DNA of 64,000 nt from Nitrospirota bacterium (GTDB lineage: Bacteria; Nitrospirota; Thermodesulfovibrionia; Thermodesulfovibrionales; Dissulfurispiraceae), in NCBI GenBank assembly GCA_004321915.1, contig SCQE01000068.1, positions 33,916 through 97,915 of the forward strand, read 5' to 3'. Both the position numbers and the translations under genes were made by a program. Within the stretch, counting starts at the first letter, position 1, and each line of letters begins with the position of its first letter. The notes beneath the pieces are model-generated. The model ran no database searches. It was given only the letters and a program-made list of their open reading frames with translations, and was not told the origin of the DNA. This document shows, piece after piece, positions 7,168 through 15,705 of this stretch.

Positions 7168-9669
7168 ATGACGATCAAGAAGAAACTGTATCTGAATATG
7201 TTCGTGACCATTGCGGGGATTGCGATTATAGGGGGCTTCAGCATTATAGGAATGAAGTTTGTTCACGGCAATCTCTCGATGCTTACCGAACGCTCCACCC
7301 CGTATCAGTTGAAGACGGTCGAACTCCAGCGGGCGATGCAGGAGCATACATCAAACCTCCTGAAGGTTGCGGCTTCGACCTCAACGCAGGATTTCAGTTC
7401 CGTAAAGGCTGAAGCTGAAAAGAGCCTTGCGGATGTTAAAAAGACTGCTGACGATCTGAGCGCTTTCAAGGCCGACCGCGACAGCTCTTCGGAGATAAAG
7501 GCCGATGAGTTGGCGGGCATTACCTCTGACATGTTCAGAACAACGGAGGACCGTCTGAAGGCTGAGGAAGGGGCAAAAAACGCAGACTTGCTGATGCAGA
7601 ACAGGCTGAAAGAGGTCTCGAAGCGTTTGGCCGAGCTCGACATATCAATCAAGAAACTACAGAAGTCTTCCGTCGGACAACTCATGTCTTCCTCGGAAAG
7701 CGCCCGCAAGATGACCACCAAGGTGGGGATACTGCAAACTCTGAATCAAGCGCTCAAGGATGCAAATGCAGGGTTTTTAGAACTCCAAGCGGCACGAAGG
7801 GTCTCTGATGTCCTTGTGGCAAACAACCGTATAAACGGCGCGCTTCGCACTGTCCAGTCAAACGCAGCCAACCTGAGGTCTTTCGGGGATAATGATCTGG
7901 CAAAGAGCCTTTTGTTGGGCGCATCGGACATGCAGAAGCTTCTGGCAGGCGCTAACGGAATTGTTCAGGCCAAGAAAAATACCTTTGAAGACGATGCTGT
8001 GACCGCTGATTCGGGGCAGGTCATTTTTGACAAAAACATGCCTTTCGCCAAACAGAGTCTCGGCAACCTTGTAGTGCTTATACAGGACGAGATCGAAAAA
8101 TCGGGCGATAAATTCCAGTCCGAGAACGCTAATTTCGACTCATCCTTGAAAGGCTCCACTTCCGCCGGCGACATACTACTTATAAACAGCGAGCTTACGG
8201 CCCTCGGTCTGAATATAGAGGGGCTTATCGGCAGGTTGTTCAGCGTTCGAAGGCTTCAGGACCTGAATGCGATGAACGCCGAACTGAAAGGCAGGTTCGA
8301 ACGGTCTGCTCTGCTCGAAAAAAAGCTGACGGATTCGCTGTCATCGGCAAAGAGGACAGAGGAGGTCAAGCTTATAAAGGCGGCAGGCAGTTCCCTGTCG
8401 GATATAAAGGGGCTGCTCTTTTCCAAGGATGGGGTAATCGAAAAACTGCACAGGGTTTTGAGCGTCAATGAACAGGCCTCCGCCCTGAACGAGAAGCTCA
8501 AAAATACGGTCGCCCAACAGCGCGAAAAAGGCAAAAAAGGTATGACCACGGCGCAGGAGGCGCAGGAGAAGGCGATAAAATCGGTCAACAATATAGTCAG
8601 CACATATCTGGTCAGTGTGGGCGTTATAAGCTTAATTACGCTTGTTATAGGCATTTTCTTCAGCAAGACTGTGGTAAGTTCCATATTGACCCCTGTGCGC
8701 GAATTACAGGACCTTGCCGAAGGTTTCGGTAACGGAGACTTCAACAAGCGCATGGACGAAAAGAGGAAGGATGAGTTCGGCGGTCTTGCCGTTAATTTCA
8801 ATCAAGCCACACTAAAGCTAAGCGGAATAACCACACAGATAAGGGACTCTATAAAAAAGTTGTCTCACGATTCTGAGGAGCTTACTGCCGTTTCAGAGCG
8901 TTTGAGCGGCGGGTCTTCCAAGCAGGCCTCGCAAACCGATCAAGCCGCCACTGCGATGACGGAAATGTCGCAGACCACGATAGACATGGCGCGCAACGCC
9001 TCGGAAACCGCTCAAACCGCAGAGGTGATGAAAGACACCGCGCTTCAGGGCAAAGGCGCTGTTGACGGCACCGCACAGGAGCTTGAACGCTTTGCTGAAA
9101 TGGTCAGGAAGTCGGCAGAAAAAGTCGAATCTCTCGGACAGAAATCTTCAGAAATAAACAACATAATAACACTCATAAAAGAGATAGCTGATCAGACTAA
9201 TTTATTAGCGCTGAATGCCGCGATAGAGGCGGCCAGAGCAGGAGACCAAGGCCGCGGGTTTGCGGTTGTGGCCGACAGCGTAAGACAGCTTGCGGAACGG
9301 ACAACGGTCGCGGCCGACGACATAGCCAAGACGGTGAAGTCCATGCAGGGCGAGGTAAAAGACTCTGTGGACTTCATGCATGAGCAGAGGGGCTCTATCG
9401 TAAAGGTGCTCGCCGATGTTAAAAATACGCTGGCCTCTATGGGCATGATAGTTTCTAATGTCGAAACGGTCACTGACATGATACAGCGGATAGCGACCGC
9501 AACCGAAGAGCAGTCTTCCACCGCGTCGGAGGTATCGCACAACATGGAGAACATTTCCGTCATAACAAGGGAGCTTAACGGGTCTGTCGAAGGGATACGC
9601 CGCGCTTCCGAAGACCTTTCCAAACTCGCTTCGGATTTGAGTTCGACTGCAGCGTGGTTTAAGACATAA
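7168..9669 (+). CDS. Methyl-accepting chemotaxis protein with large periplasmic domain
   Basis: 833-residue chemoreceptor. It has TM1 at about residues 10-32 and an unusually long helical periplasmic region of about 440 residues, rich in Ala/Ser/Lys/Glu heptads, that looks like repeated four-helix bundles. TM2 is at about residues 475-500, followed by HAMP (LTPVRELQDLAEG onward). The cytoplasmic signalling hairpin tip is DQTNLLALNAAIEAARAG with GRGFAVVADSVRQLAERT. The GTG at 7150 is less likely than the ATG at 7168, which has a GGGAG-type site just upstream. The preceding binding protein probably docks on the periplasmic domain. No C-terminal CheR pentapeptide is present. Confidence 0.93.
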   Translation: MTIKKKLYLNMFVTIAGIAIIGGFSIIGMKFVHGNLSMLTERSTPYQLKTVELQRAMQEHTSNLLKVAASTSTQDFSSVKAEAEKSLADVKKTADDLSAFKADRDSSSEIKADELAGITSDMFRTTEDRLKAEEGAKNADLLMQNRLKEVSKRLAELDISIKKLQKSSVGQLMSSSESARKMTTKVGILQTLNQALKDANAGFLELQAARRVSDVLVANNRINGALRTVQSNAANLRSFGDNDLAKSLLLGASDMQKLLAGANGIVQAKKNTFEDDAVTADSGQVIFDKNMPFAKQSLGNLVVLIQDEIEKSGDKFQSENANFDSSLKGSTSAGDILLINSELTALGLNIEGLIGRLFSVRRLQDLNAMNAELKGRFERSALLEKKLTDSLSSAKRTEEVKLIKAAGSSLSDIKGLLFSKDGVIEKLHRVLSVNEQASALNEKLKNTVAQQREKGKKGMTTAQEAQEKAIKSVNNIVSTYLVSVGVISLITLVIGIFFSKTVVSSILTPVRELQDLAEGFGNGDFNKRMDEKRKDEFGGLAVNFNQATLKLSGITTQIRDSIKKLSHDSEELTAVSERLSGGSSKQASQTDQAATAMTEMSQTTIDMARNASETAQTAEVMKDTALQGKGAVDGTAQELERFAEMVRKSAEKVESLGQKSSEINNIITLIKEIADQTNLLALNAAIEAARAGDQGRGFAVVADSVRQLAERTTVAADDIAKTVKSMQGEVKDSVDFMHEQRGSIVKVLADVKNTLASMGMIVSNVETVTDMIQRIATATEEQSSTASEVSHNMENISVITRELNGSVEGIRRASEDLSKLASDLSSTAAWFKT

Positions 9670-9681
9670 TAGAGGACAATT

Positions 9682-9744
9682 ATGGCCATGCGAATTGTTA
9701 TAGCAGATGACCATTGTATAATGCAGTTGTTTCGGCTGACTATA
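9682..9744 (+). pseudogene. Stump of a NarL/CheY-type response regulator
   Basis: An ATG at 9682, preceded by AGAGGA, opens MAMRIVIADDHCIMQLFRLT, which is the first beta-strand, acidic DD pair and start of helix 1 of a receiver domain (compare RIVIADDH in NarL-type regulators). After about 21 residues the frame runs straight into the terminator at 9747 and then into sequence antisense to the porin gene, ending at 9849. No phospho-acceptor or output domain remains. It looks like a chemoreceptor-linked regulator lost by deletion. Confidence 0.6.
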
Positions 9745-9746
9745 AA

Positions 9747-9783
9747 AAAAAGGCGGAAAGGGAAGGCCCCTTTCCGCCTTTTT
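9747..9783. terminator. Bidirectional intrinsic terminator
   Basis: The near-perfect ~16-bp inverted repeat AAAAAGGCGGAAAGGG / CCCTTTCCGCCTTTTT has a 5-nt loop, an A run on one side and a T run on the other. It serves the plus-strand MCP transcript and the convergent porin gene. Confidence 0.9.
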
Positions 9784-9792
9784 AAAGAACGA

Positions 9793-11505
9793 TTAAAACA
9801 TAACTTCGAGAGTCAGATAGATGTTGTCCGCGCTCTGTATCGGGCGTAAAAGCGAGTTTGAATTTGTGGTGAGTTCGCTGATCTTCTTAGGTTCTCCGAG
9901 CCAGAAGCCGCTGCCTGTGTACTCGAAGTTATATTTCTGATAGCCCAATCTTGCGAAGGCCTTGCCTCTTTTGGCGATGGGTTTCTTGTTCAGCTCCTGA
10001 ATCAGATAAACCTCGTAGACCGAGCCCCTTGTGCCGAGCTTGCCTGTCCACATATCGTCTGCAGCAGGAGTAAACGCCATCCAGTATTTTGTGCCGCGGT
10101 TGTACTCGGCTCCGATTTTCGTCAGTGTCGGTTTTATGTCATACCGCGCGCCCAAGTAGTAGGCGCTGCCTGTCCTTGACCTCTTGAGGGTGCTTCCGCC
10201 TCTCGCGTCCGGATCGTACAGGAAGCCTGCAAGCGCAGCATTTTGGTTGTAGTATATGCCGCCTGTTCCGTTGTCAGAATAGAAATTGCCGCTGTACATA
10301 TTGTCGTTGGGGTCGGTGGTGCTGACCGCAAAACTTCCGAAAAGGTTCAGGTCTCCGAAGCCGAGTTTCTCGATCTTTCCGGATACCACACTGCCGTACC
10401 ATGTGAGGTCGCCGATATTTTTATTGGCGGCTCCGAGGCCGAACGGGTCGCTGCTGCCCGGATAGGCGAATATGTCTTTGCCTTTCTGCCACTGCAACTC
10501 AACATGTAAATTGTCGGTGTCATAGGGTACGATGTTTAAGCCGTAAAACTGGACATCCTTGAACCTGTTGCTGTAATTGCCCTGCTCGTAAAAGCCGCTG
10601 TCCATCCCTTTGCCGTAGCAGAACTTCGCATACGCGCCCGGAAGGATGTCTATATCGGGGGCCACGCCGAGAGTAAGACCGTCAAACGCATAATCCACAA
10701 GCAGTCCCGGCACGCCTGCGGTGCCGCTTTTTTCGAGGTTCTGTCTGATATTTGTCGGGATGCCGCCTGTCGAAGGCCGCCTTCCTACCGAAAACCATAC
10801 AGGAGCTCCTCCTATATTGCTCCATGTGGCATAAGCCTGATCGACCCTAAGAGTGTTGTCGGTCGGAACATGCCCTAAATTGCCGTCCATCAATACGAAC
10901 CTGTCGGCAAAGAACGGGCTCTGGTCTATTGCGCTGTTGCCCCATGTTTTGTACATGAGCAGCCGGGCCTTGACCTGAATGTCCTCTGTCGCCTTGGCCA
11001 CCATGTTCAGGCCGAACCTGTTCGTGAACAGGGAATCGTTCTTGGCGATATAACTGTTTGTCTGTCCCGAACCCAGAGCCGCTGCATAAACCGCGGCTGC
11101 AGGCGAATAATAACCCGGGACCGTTGCGGTGGCAGGCGTCAGTGCGCCCATGGTGCCGTTGGCTATCCTTGTCTGAACGTCCCGTTGCATGGTCCCGAAA
11201 TGATAGTGATTAGCCACCTTGCCGGTCAGGTAGTCGCTCCTGAACCTGTAATCCCCGCCGAGTTGAAGCCACGACGCACTTGCGGAGTCCTTGGAATCCT
11301 GAGACTTCTTTTCGACGACTGTGATGCGCTCTTCCTTGTCCGCATCCTTCTTCTGCATGTCCTGCAACTGCTGTTTCATGTGTTCCAGTTGTTTCGAGAG
11401 CGCCTCGATTTTCTGGAGCATGTCGCTCTGGTCCAGAGCAAATGCAGGGATGGGGAGAAGAAGGGAGAGCGAAAGGAGAACTGCAACAAACTTCCTGATA
11501 CGCAT
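9793..11505 (-). CDS. DUF3373-type outer-membrane porin
   Basis: 570-residue exported beta-barrel protein. The signal peptide covers residues 1-23 (MRIRKF, hydrophobic core, AFA cleavage). A short coiled coil follows (about residues 26-65, heptads with Q/K/E) as in porins anchored to peptidoglycan. The remainder is long amphipathic strands rich in aromatic residues and Gly, ending in a phenylalanine (LEVMF), the classic outer-membrane insertion signature. An earlier in-frame ATG (11553) lies upstream of the GGGGG ribosome site; 11505 is chosen. Neighbours: a divergent ArsR regulator with a palindromic operator between them. The substrate is unknown. Confidence 0.85.
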   Translation of the reverse strand: MRIRKFVAVLLSLSLLLPIPAFALDQSDMLQKIEALSKQLEHMKQQLQDMQKKDADKEERITVVEKKSQDSKDSASASWLQLGGDYRFRSDYLTGKVANHYHFGTMQRDVQTRIANGTMGALTPATATVPGYYSPAAAVYAAALGSGQTNSYIAKNDSLFTNRFGLNMVAKATEDIQVKARLLMYKTWGNSAIDQSPFFADRFVLMDGNLGHVPTDNTLRVDQAYATWSNIGGAPVWFSVGRRPSTGGIPTNIRQNLEKSGTAGVPGLLVDYAFDGLTLGVAPDIDILPGAYAKFCYGKGMDSGFYEQGNYSNRFKDVQFYGLNIVPYDTDNLHVELQWQKGKDIFAYPGSSDPFGLGAANKNIGDLTWYGSVVSGKIEKLGFGDLNLFGSFAVSTTDPNDNMYSGNFYSDNGTGGIYYNQNAALAGFLYDPDARGGSTLKRSRTGSAYYLGARYDIKPTLTKIGAEYNRGTKYWMAFTPAADDMWTGKLGTRGSVYEVYLIQELNKKPIAKRGKAFARLGYQKYNFEYTGSGFWLGEPKKISELTTNSNSLLRPIQSADNIYLTLEVMF

Positions 11506-11515
11506 AGTACACCCC

Positions 11516-11579
11516 CTATTGATTTTTATTACATGAATAATAATGTAAAGCAATTAATAAAATCAATAGTCTATTGATT
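11516..11579. promoter_or_regulatory. Palindromic operator with a third half-site
   Basis: AATCAATAG-T-CTATTGATT (11561-11579) is a perfect 9-1-9 palindrome. A further CTATTGATT half-site lies at 11516-11524, just upstream of the porin ribosome site. The arrangement, between a porin gene and a divergent ArsR gene, suggests repressor binding over the porin promoter (TTGATT as -35 lies inside the palindrome). Confidence 0.6.
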
Positions 11580-11698
11580 GCGAAACTATATCAAAACATG
11601 TCCGGCAGGCAGGAACGCGCCCCCCCGGGGATGCATCACCGACAACTCCGGCTGCGGCGCTGTAGATTTGGCCTAAGCCGGTAATTCCGGGGCTTTTA

Positions 11699-11728
11699 TT
11701 GACCTTATTTGGCTTTTGTTATTAAAAT
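11699..11728 (+). promoter_or_regulatory. Promoter of arsR-type gene, likely leaderless
   Basis: TTGACC (11699-11704), 18-bp spacer, TAAAAT (11723-11728). The ATG at 11735 follows by 6 nt. No Shine-Dalgarno lies in between, so the transcript should begin at the start codon. Confidence 0.6.
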
Positions 11729-11734
11729 ATCCCC

Positions 11735-12067
11735 ATGAATAAAGACAAAACCATATTTGAGATGCAAGCGGAAATCTGCAAAGTCCTGTCCAGCCCGATG
11801 AGGATAGAGATCCTCGGCGCGTTAAAAGACGGTGAAAAAACAGTGACCGAACTTGTAGAGATCCTAGGCACACAAAAGGCAAATGTTTCGCAACACCTCT
11901 CTGTTATGAGACATAAAAACATTCTGAAGAGCAGAAGGAACGGGGTGAATATCTACTACGCCATTGCGAACACAAAGGTCATTCAAGCATGCACCCTCAT
12001 GAAGGAAGTCCTCGCTGAACTATTGACTGAGCGCAGCAAAATGGCCGGTATGATCCGTAAGGCGTAG
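11735..12067 (+). CDS. ArsR-family transcriptional repressor
   Basis: 110-residue winged-helix regulator. Helices and wing: CKVLSSPMRIEILGAL (family-typical opening), KTVTELVEILGTQKANVSQHLSVMR (HTH with recognition helix) and ILKSRRNGVNIYYAI (wing). No CxC or metal-binding Cys pair is seen in helix 3 or at the C-terminus, so a metal effector is not indicated; a redox or other signal is possible. Likely target: the divergent porin gene through the 19-bp palindrome, and possibly itself. Confidence 0.9.
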   Translation: MNKDKTIFEMQAEICKVLSSPMRIEILGALKDGEKTVTELVEILGTQKANVSQHLSVMRHKNILKSRRNGVNIYYAIANTKVIQACTLMKEVLAELLTERSKMAGMIRKA

Positions 12068-12165
12068 CTCTACCGGGTGCGAATGGAAAGTGATAGACCC
12101 GGTTTAGCTACGGCAGATAATAAATCCGGATCTGTTAAGGGACAACGACGCCGGTTTATTTCCGC

Positions 12166-12798
12166 ATGAAAGAAGTATTTATAATATTTGTTACTTTATC
12201 GTGCTTCGGTCTCTTCCACAGCGTACTGTCCCGGGAAAGCGCTAAAATAGCTGTTGCACGTTATGCCGGGACCGCTTTTGTTAATGCCTTTTACAGACTT
12301 ATATACACTATTTTCAGCATTGTTACGACCGTTATCGCCTTTGCTGTGGTTCGCCGGCTTCCGGATGTCGGTCTTTTCAACACACCGGTATGGCTCGTGT
12401 GGCCTATGCATCTAATTCAGCTGGCCGGACTTCTTTTTGGCGCCTCGGTCTTCCGTGTGCTTGACCCATGGGAGTTTCTCGGGTTCAGACAGGCATGGAG
12501 TTTTATTTGTCGCCGCGAGGGGGATGAAGGAAAAGTCAAAGATATAGAAGGGCTCTCCCGGACAGGTCTGGTCACAGTAGGTCCTTATCGGATTGTAAGA
12601 CATCCGTTATATGCGGCCGGGTTGATTTTTTTCACTTTCGGGCCGGTCATCACCAGAAACCGGCTCTTTGTAACTATTCTTGCGGACCTTTATTTTGTTT
12701 ACGGCGCTTTGTCCGAGGAGAGGCGCATGTTGAAACGCTTTGGCACGGAATACCGCGAATATATGAAGAGAACACCACGGTTTATACCTTATTTCTGA
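12166..12798 (+). CDS. NnrU/isoprenylcysteine methyltransferase-like membrane protein
   Basis: 210-residue polytopic protein. Four or five hydrophobic segments span about residues 3-20, 42-62, 75-98 and 140-180. The C-terminal block GPYRIVRHPLYAAG followed by EERRMLKRFGTEYREYMKR is the signature of the ICMT/NnrU/PEMT membrane methyltransferase fold (RHPxY and E-E-R). The catalytic type is inferred from fold; the substrate is unknown. The start lacks an obvious ribosome site. It shares direction with arsR, 98 nt downstream. Confidence 0.8.
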   Translation: MKEVFIIFVTLSCFGLFHSVLSRESAKIAVARYAGTAFVNAFYRLIYTIFSIVTTVIAFAVVRRLPDVGLFNTPVWLVWPMHLIQLAGLLFGASVFRVLDPWEFLGFRQAWSFICRREGDEGKVKDIEGLSRTGLVTVGPYRIVRHPLYAAGLIFFTFGPVITRNRLFVTILADLYFVYGALSEERRMLKRFGTEYREYMKRTPRFIPYF

Positions 12799-12824
12799 TT
12801 ATCTTTCGGGACAATAATTCCTCG

Positions 12825-13793
12825 TTATTTGATAAGCCTCGAAACCTCGTTTAAAAGCGCCGCAACATCGAACTTCACAAGGTAGCCGTCCGCGCCGACG
12901 CCTTTGGCCTTGACCCTGTTCTCCTCGCCGCTCAATGAGGTGTTGACTATTATCGGTATGCCCTGAAGTTTCGGATCGGCCTTCAGGTTTTTGCAGAAGG
13001 TAAGACCGTCCATTTCAGGCATCTCCACATCGGAAATTATAAGATTTACATAGTCGGTTATCGGGTTGTTGCCTATCTTGCCTAGAAATTCGTGCAGAGT
13101 ATTTAATGCCTGAGCCCCGTCAACCGACTCTATTACGGTAAGACCGGCATTTTCGAGGATGTCTTTCAGTATCTTTCGCGCAACGCTCGAATCGTCTGCG
13201 ATAAGCACATTCCCGCTCAGTTTTTTATGCCCGGATTTACCGAGGGCGTCAAGAGATATTTCTTTTTGAGAATGCAGGGACCCTATGTCCGCTATGACGC
13301 TTTCGAGGTCGAGGATGAGAAGGAGATGGCCGTCTTCTTTTTCGTCGAGCTTCGTAACTCCGGTGACCCTGCCGCTGTGTTTGGCCTGAAGGAGAGCGGG
13401 CGGAGGTTTTATCTGGTCCCATTTGATCCTGCGGATCCTTTCGACCTCATGCACGATCATTCCGGTCGTGGTGCCCATCATTTCAAGCACGACCACCTTG
13501 GGTCTTATTTCCATGTCGTGAGGTGCGGTCAGTTTCATCCATTTGCCGAGGTCCACTATAGGTATGACCTCTCCGCGGACATGGGCCAGCGCTTCTGCGT
13601 AAGAAGGCATGTCAGGGACCTTAGTTAGTGTAGGCATAGGTATTATCTCACGAACTTTAGCGACATTGACGCCATAGTCCAAAATTTCGGTGACTCCGTC
13701 GAGGGTTGCGTTGTACATCCTGAACACTACAAGTTCGAGTTCGTTGCTGCCGACCTTTAAAACCTCCGGCATGGTGCTGGTGCTTTGTGCCAT
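12825..13793 (-). CDS. cheV: CheV-type chemotaxis coupling protein (CheW + receiver)
   Basis: 322 residues with an N-terminal CheW-like domain (about 15-165; conserved ALAHVRGEVIPIVDLGKWM) and a C-terminal receiver (about 190-320). The receiver contains the acidic pair DD, acceptor Asp in LIISDVEMPEMDG, and Lys near the end (YLVKFD). It couples chemoreceptors to CheA with phosphorylation-dependent adaptation. The ribosome site AGGAGGAC is ideal. It stands alone with its own promoter; the core che operon is not in the window. A large receptor at 7168 is a plausible client. Confidence 0.92.
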   Translation of the reverse strand: MAQSTSTMPEVLKVGSNELELVVFRMYNATLDGVTEILDYGVNVAKVREIIPMPTLTKVPDMPSYAEALAHVRGEVIPIVDLGKWMKLTAPHDMEIRPKVVVLEMMGTTTGMIVHEVERIRRIKWDQIKPPPALLQAKHSGRVTGVTKLDEKEDGHLLLILDLESVIADIGSLHSQKEISLDALGKSGHKKLSGNVLIADDSSVARKILKDILENAGLTVIESVDGAQALNTLHEFLGKIGNNPITDYVNLIISDVEMPEMDGLTFCKNLKADPKLQGIPIIVNTSLSGEENRVKAKGVGADGYLVKFDVAALLNEVSRLIK

Positions 13794-13839
13794 ATGTCCT
13801 CCTGAAATGCCTTAAATGCCCTATTTGCCTTGGTCTATA

Positions 13840-13868
13840 ATTATATGCTCAACGACCGGGTTTTGCAA
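13840..13868 (-). promoter_or_regulatory. Sigma-70 promoter of cheV
   Basis: Read on the minus strand: TTGCAA (13863-13868), 17-bp spacer, TATAAT (13840-13845). The leader is about 40 nt, with AGGAGG before the ATG at 13793. Confidence 0.75.
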
Positions 13869-13874
13869 TTTTTA

Positions 13875-14828
13875 TCAGGTCTTTTTCATGGCTTCGTCAA
13901 AAAGCGAGCTGAGGTTTTTGGCTGCTCCGTAAATGCCTCTCAGCGTTTCGGCCAGTTCGCTCTTGCCTGCCTGTTCGGCCTTTGCGGCCCATTCCCGGTA
14001 AGTTGCGGCGTGCTCGTCGTTGTGCTCTTTCCAGTGGTGCAGCAGGTGATTAAGTTTTGCCATGTCGTCCATAGAAGTGCTCTCCTTGTTTATGCTTTGT
14101 TTTTGAAGAGATAGAGGCAACTCAAGATTGTTTCCTTCAAGCAAGGCTTTGTTCGACAGTATCGCTTCTGCGGGGCCGTCGGCCGCAACCCTGCCGTCCT
14201 TTATCACGATGCATCTTTTGCAGACATCCAGTATCAGGTCAAGGTCGTGTGAGGCCACTATCTTTGTGTGTTCGAATGCCTTCAGCAGCTCAATGAGCTG
14301 CCGCCGGGATTTGGGGTCGAGATTTGAAGCCGGTTCGTCCATCACAAGTATGTCCGGCCGCATGGCTATGACTGTCGCGATCGCCACAGCGCTCTTCTGG
14401 CCGGACGAAAGGTGGTGCGGCGGCTTATCTTTCAATTTAAGACAACCGACAGTATCGAGCGCCTCCTCAACCCGTTCGGCAATCCTGTCAGCGCTTATTC
14501 CGAGATTCAGCGGGCCGAAGGCGACGTCATCGAATACGGTGGGCATGAAAAGCTGGTCGTCCGGATTTTGAAAGACGAGGCCGACTTTTTTCCTTATGTC
14601 CTGACGGGTATGTTTGTCTAGCTGAAGGTCTCCTACGACTATGCTACCGCTGGAGGGCAGGAGATGGCCGTTTATGTGCATGAGCAGCGTTGATTTTCCC
14701 GCCCCGTTTGCCCCGACAATGCCGACAGATTCCCCGTGAGATATCCTGAAGGAAGCGCCGTTAAGGGCCGATGAGCCGTCCGGATAGCGGAAATGTACAT
14801 CTTTAAATTCGACAAAGTGATGGCTCAT
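13875..14828 (-). CDS. cbiO: Energy-coupling ATPase of Ni/Co transporter, with C-terminal His-rich extension
   Basis: 317 residues. The ABC domain (about 1-235) has Walker A GANGAGKSTL, Q-loop FQNPDDQLF, signature LSSGQK and Walker B ILVMDEPAS. It powers the CbiM/CbiQ importer encoded upstream. Residues from about 252 form an extra domain beginning MAKLNHLLHHWKEHNDEH, helical and rich in His/Glu, that is not part of a normal ~250-residue CbiO. It could bind metal or regulate the ATPase; this is inference. It is the last gene of the operon, 4 nt after cbiQ. Confidence 0.93.
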   Translation of the reverse strand: MSHHFVEFKDVHFRYPDGSSALNGASFRISHGESVGIVGANGAGKSTLLMHINGHLLPSSGSIVVGDLQLDKHTRQDIRKKVGLVFQNPDDQLFMPTVFDDVAFGPLNLGISADRIAERVEEALDTVGCLKLKDKPPHHLSSGQKSAVAIATVIAMRPDILVMDEPASNLDPKSRRQLIELLKAFEHTKIVASHDLDLILDVCKRCIVIKDGRVAADGPAEAILSNKALLEGNNLELPLSLQKQSINKESTSMDDMAKLNHLLHHWKEHNDEHAATYREWAAKAEQAGKSELAETLRGIYGAAKNLSSLFDEAMKKT

Positions 14829-14832
14829 GAAA

Positions 14833-15630
14833 TCATCCCGTCGTCCATCTGCCTATAAGCGTTGTCAGGTTAACGACCCTGAATAACAGGATGAGCCCGA
14901 CGCTCGCAAAAATGAACAGGATGTCGGACATAGTCAGGGCATATGCCTTCGTGGAATATATCTTCCCGTTAAAGCCCCTTGCGAGCATCGCATTGTAAAC
15001 ACGTTCCGCCCGATCCACTGTCCTGATAAATAAAACGCCTATAAGCGGCACGAAATGTTTTATTCCCTTTCCCCTTTTGTTAAATGACCGCATGTCGCGG
15101 GCACGGACTATTTTCATCGCTTCTTCCATCAAAACGAAAAGATACCGGTAAAGAAAAAGAAGCTGGGCCACAAAGGCCTTTGGTATTCGGAGCTTTTGCA
15201 TCGCAAAGCAGATGCCGGGGAACGAAGTCGTTGCAATGAGAAGCAACGCAGCGCTGATCGTAAGTGAGAACTTGAGCATTATGGAAACAAATGACATCCA
15301 TCCGCGACTCACAGTAAAGCCAAGGAAATTAAGCGCCGGCTGGCTGTCAAGCAGAGGGTTGAATATTCCGATAAAAACGGCAAATGGAGAGACAAACAAT
15401 ATTTTTTTCAGTATGAACCGAAAGGGAATGTCACCGAGGGTAAGAAATAATACAGGGAAAATAAAAAACGGCAAAAGCCCTGTGACGGCGTATTTAGGAA
15501 AAGAAACAACGGCGACGATGAACATGAGCGACGAGATCAGCTTTATCCTCGGATCGATCCGGTGGATAAAGGTGTTCTGATAGGAAAGCCTGTCGAGATA
15601 ACCTAGGTTAAAGAATTCCGTGTCGAACAT
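14833..15630 (-). CDS. cbiQ: Energy-coupling transmembrane protein CbiQ
   Basis: 265 residues with about five or six membrane spans. It contains the two coupling-helix motifs of ECF T-components: ARDMRSFNKRGKG (A-R-G-type, about residue 170) and MLARGFNG (about residue 218). It links the metal-binding CbiM to the ATPase CbiO. N-terminal HRIDPRIKLI is the usual opening of CbiQ/EcfT proteins. It sits between cbiM-N and cbiO; no clear ribosome site is seen before the ATG. Confidence 0.93.
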   Translation of the reverse strand: MFDTEFFNLGYLDRLSYQNTFIHRIDPRIKLISSLMFIVAVVSFPKYAVTGLLPFFIFPVLFLTLGDIPFRFILKKILFVSPFAVFIGIFNPLLDSQPALNFLGFTVSRGWMSFVSIMLKFSLTISAALLLIATTSFPGICFAMQKLRIPKAFVAQLLFLYRYLFVLMEEAMKIVRARDMRSFNKRGKGIKHFVPLIGVLFIRTVDRAERVYNAMLARGFNGKIYSTKAYALTMSDILFIFASVGLILLFRVVNLTTLIGRWTTG

Positions 15631-15705
15631 TATTTTTTATGTTACGGCAGAGAGGCTGGAGTAATCGCTGCCCGCGCCTTTGTCCGCCTTAATCTTACCT
15701 CTGGA

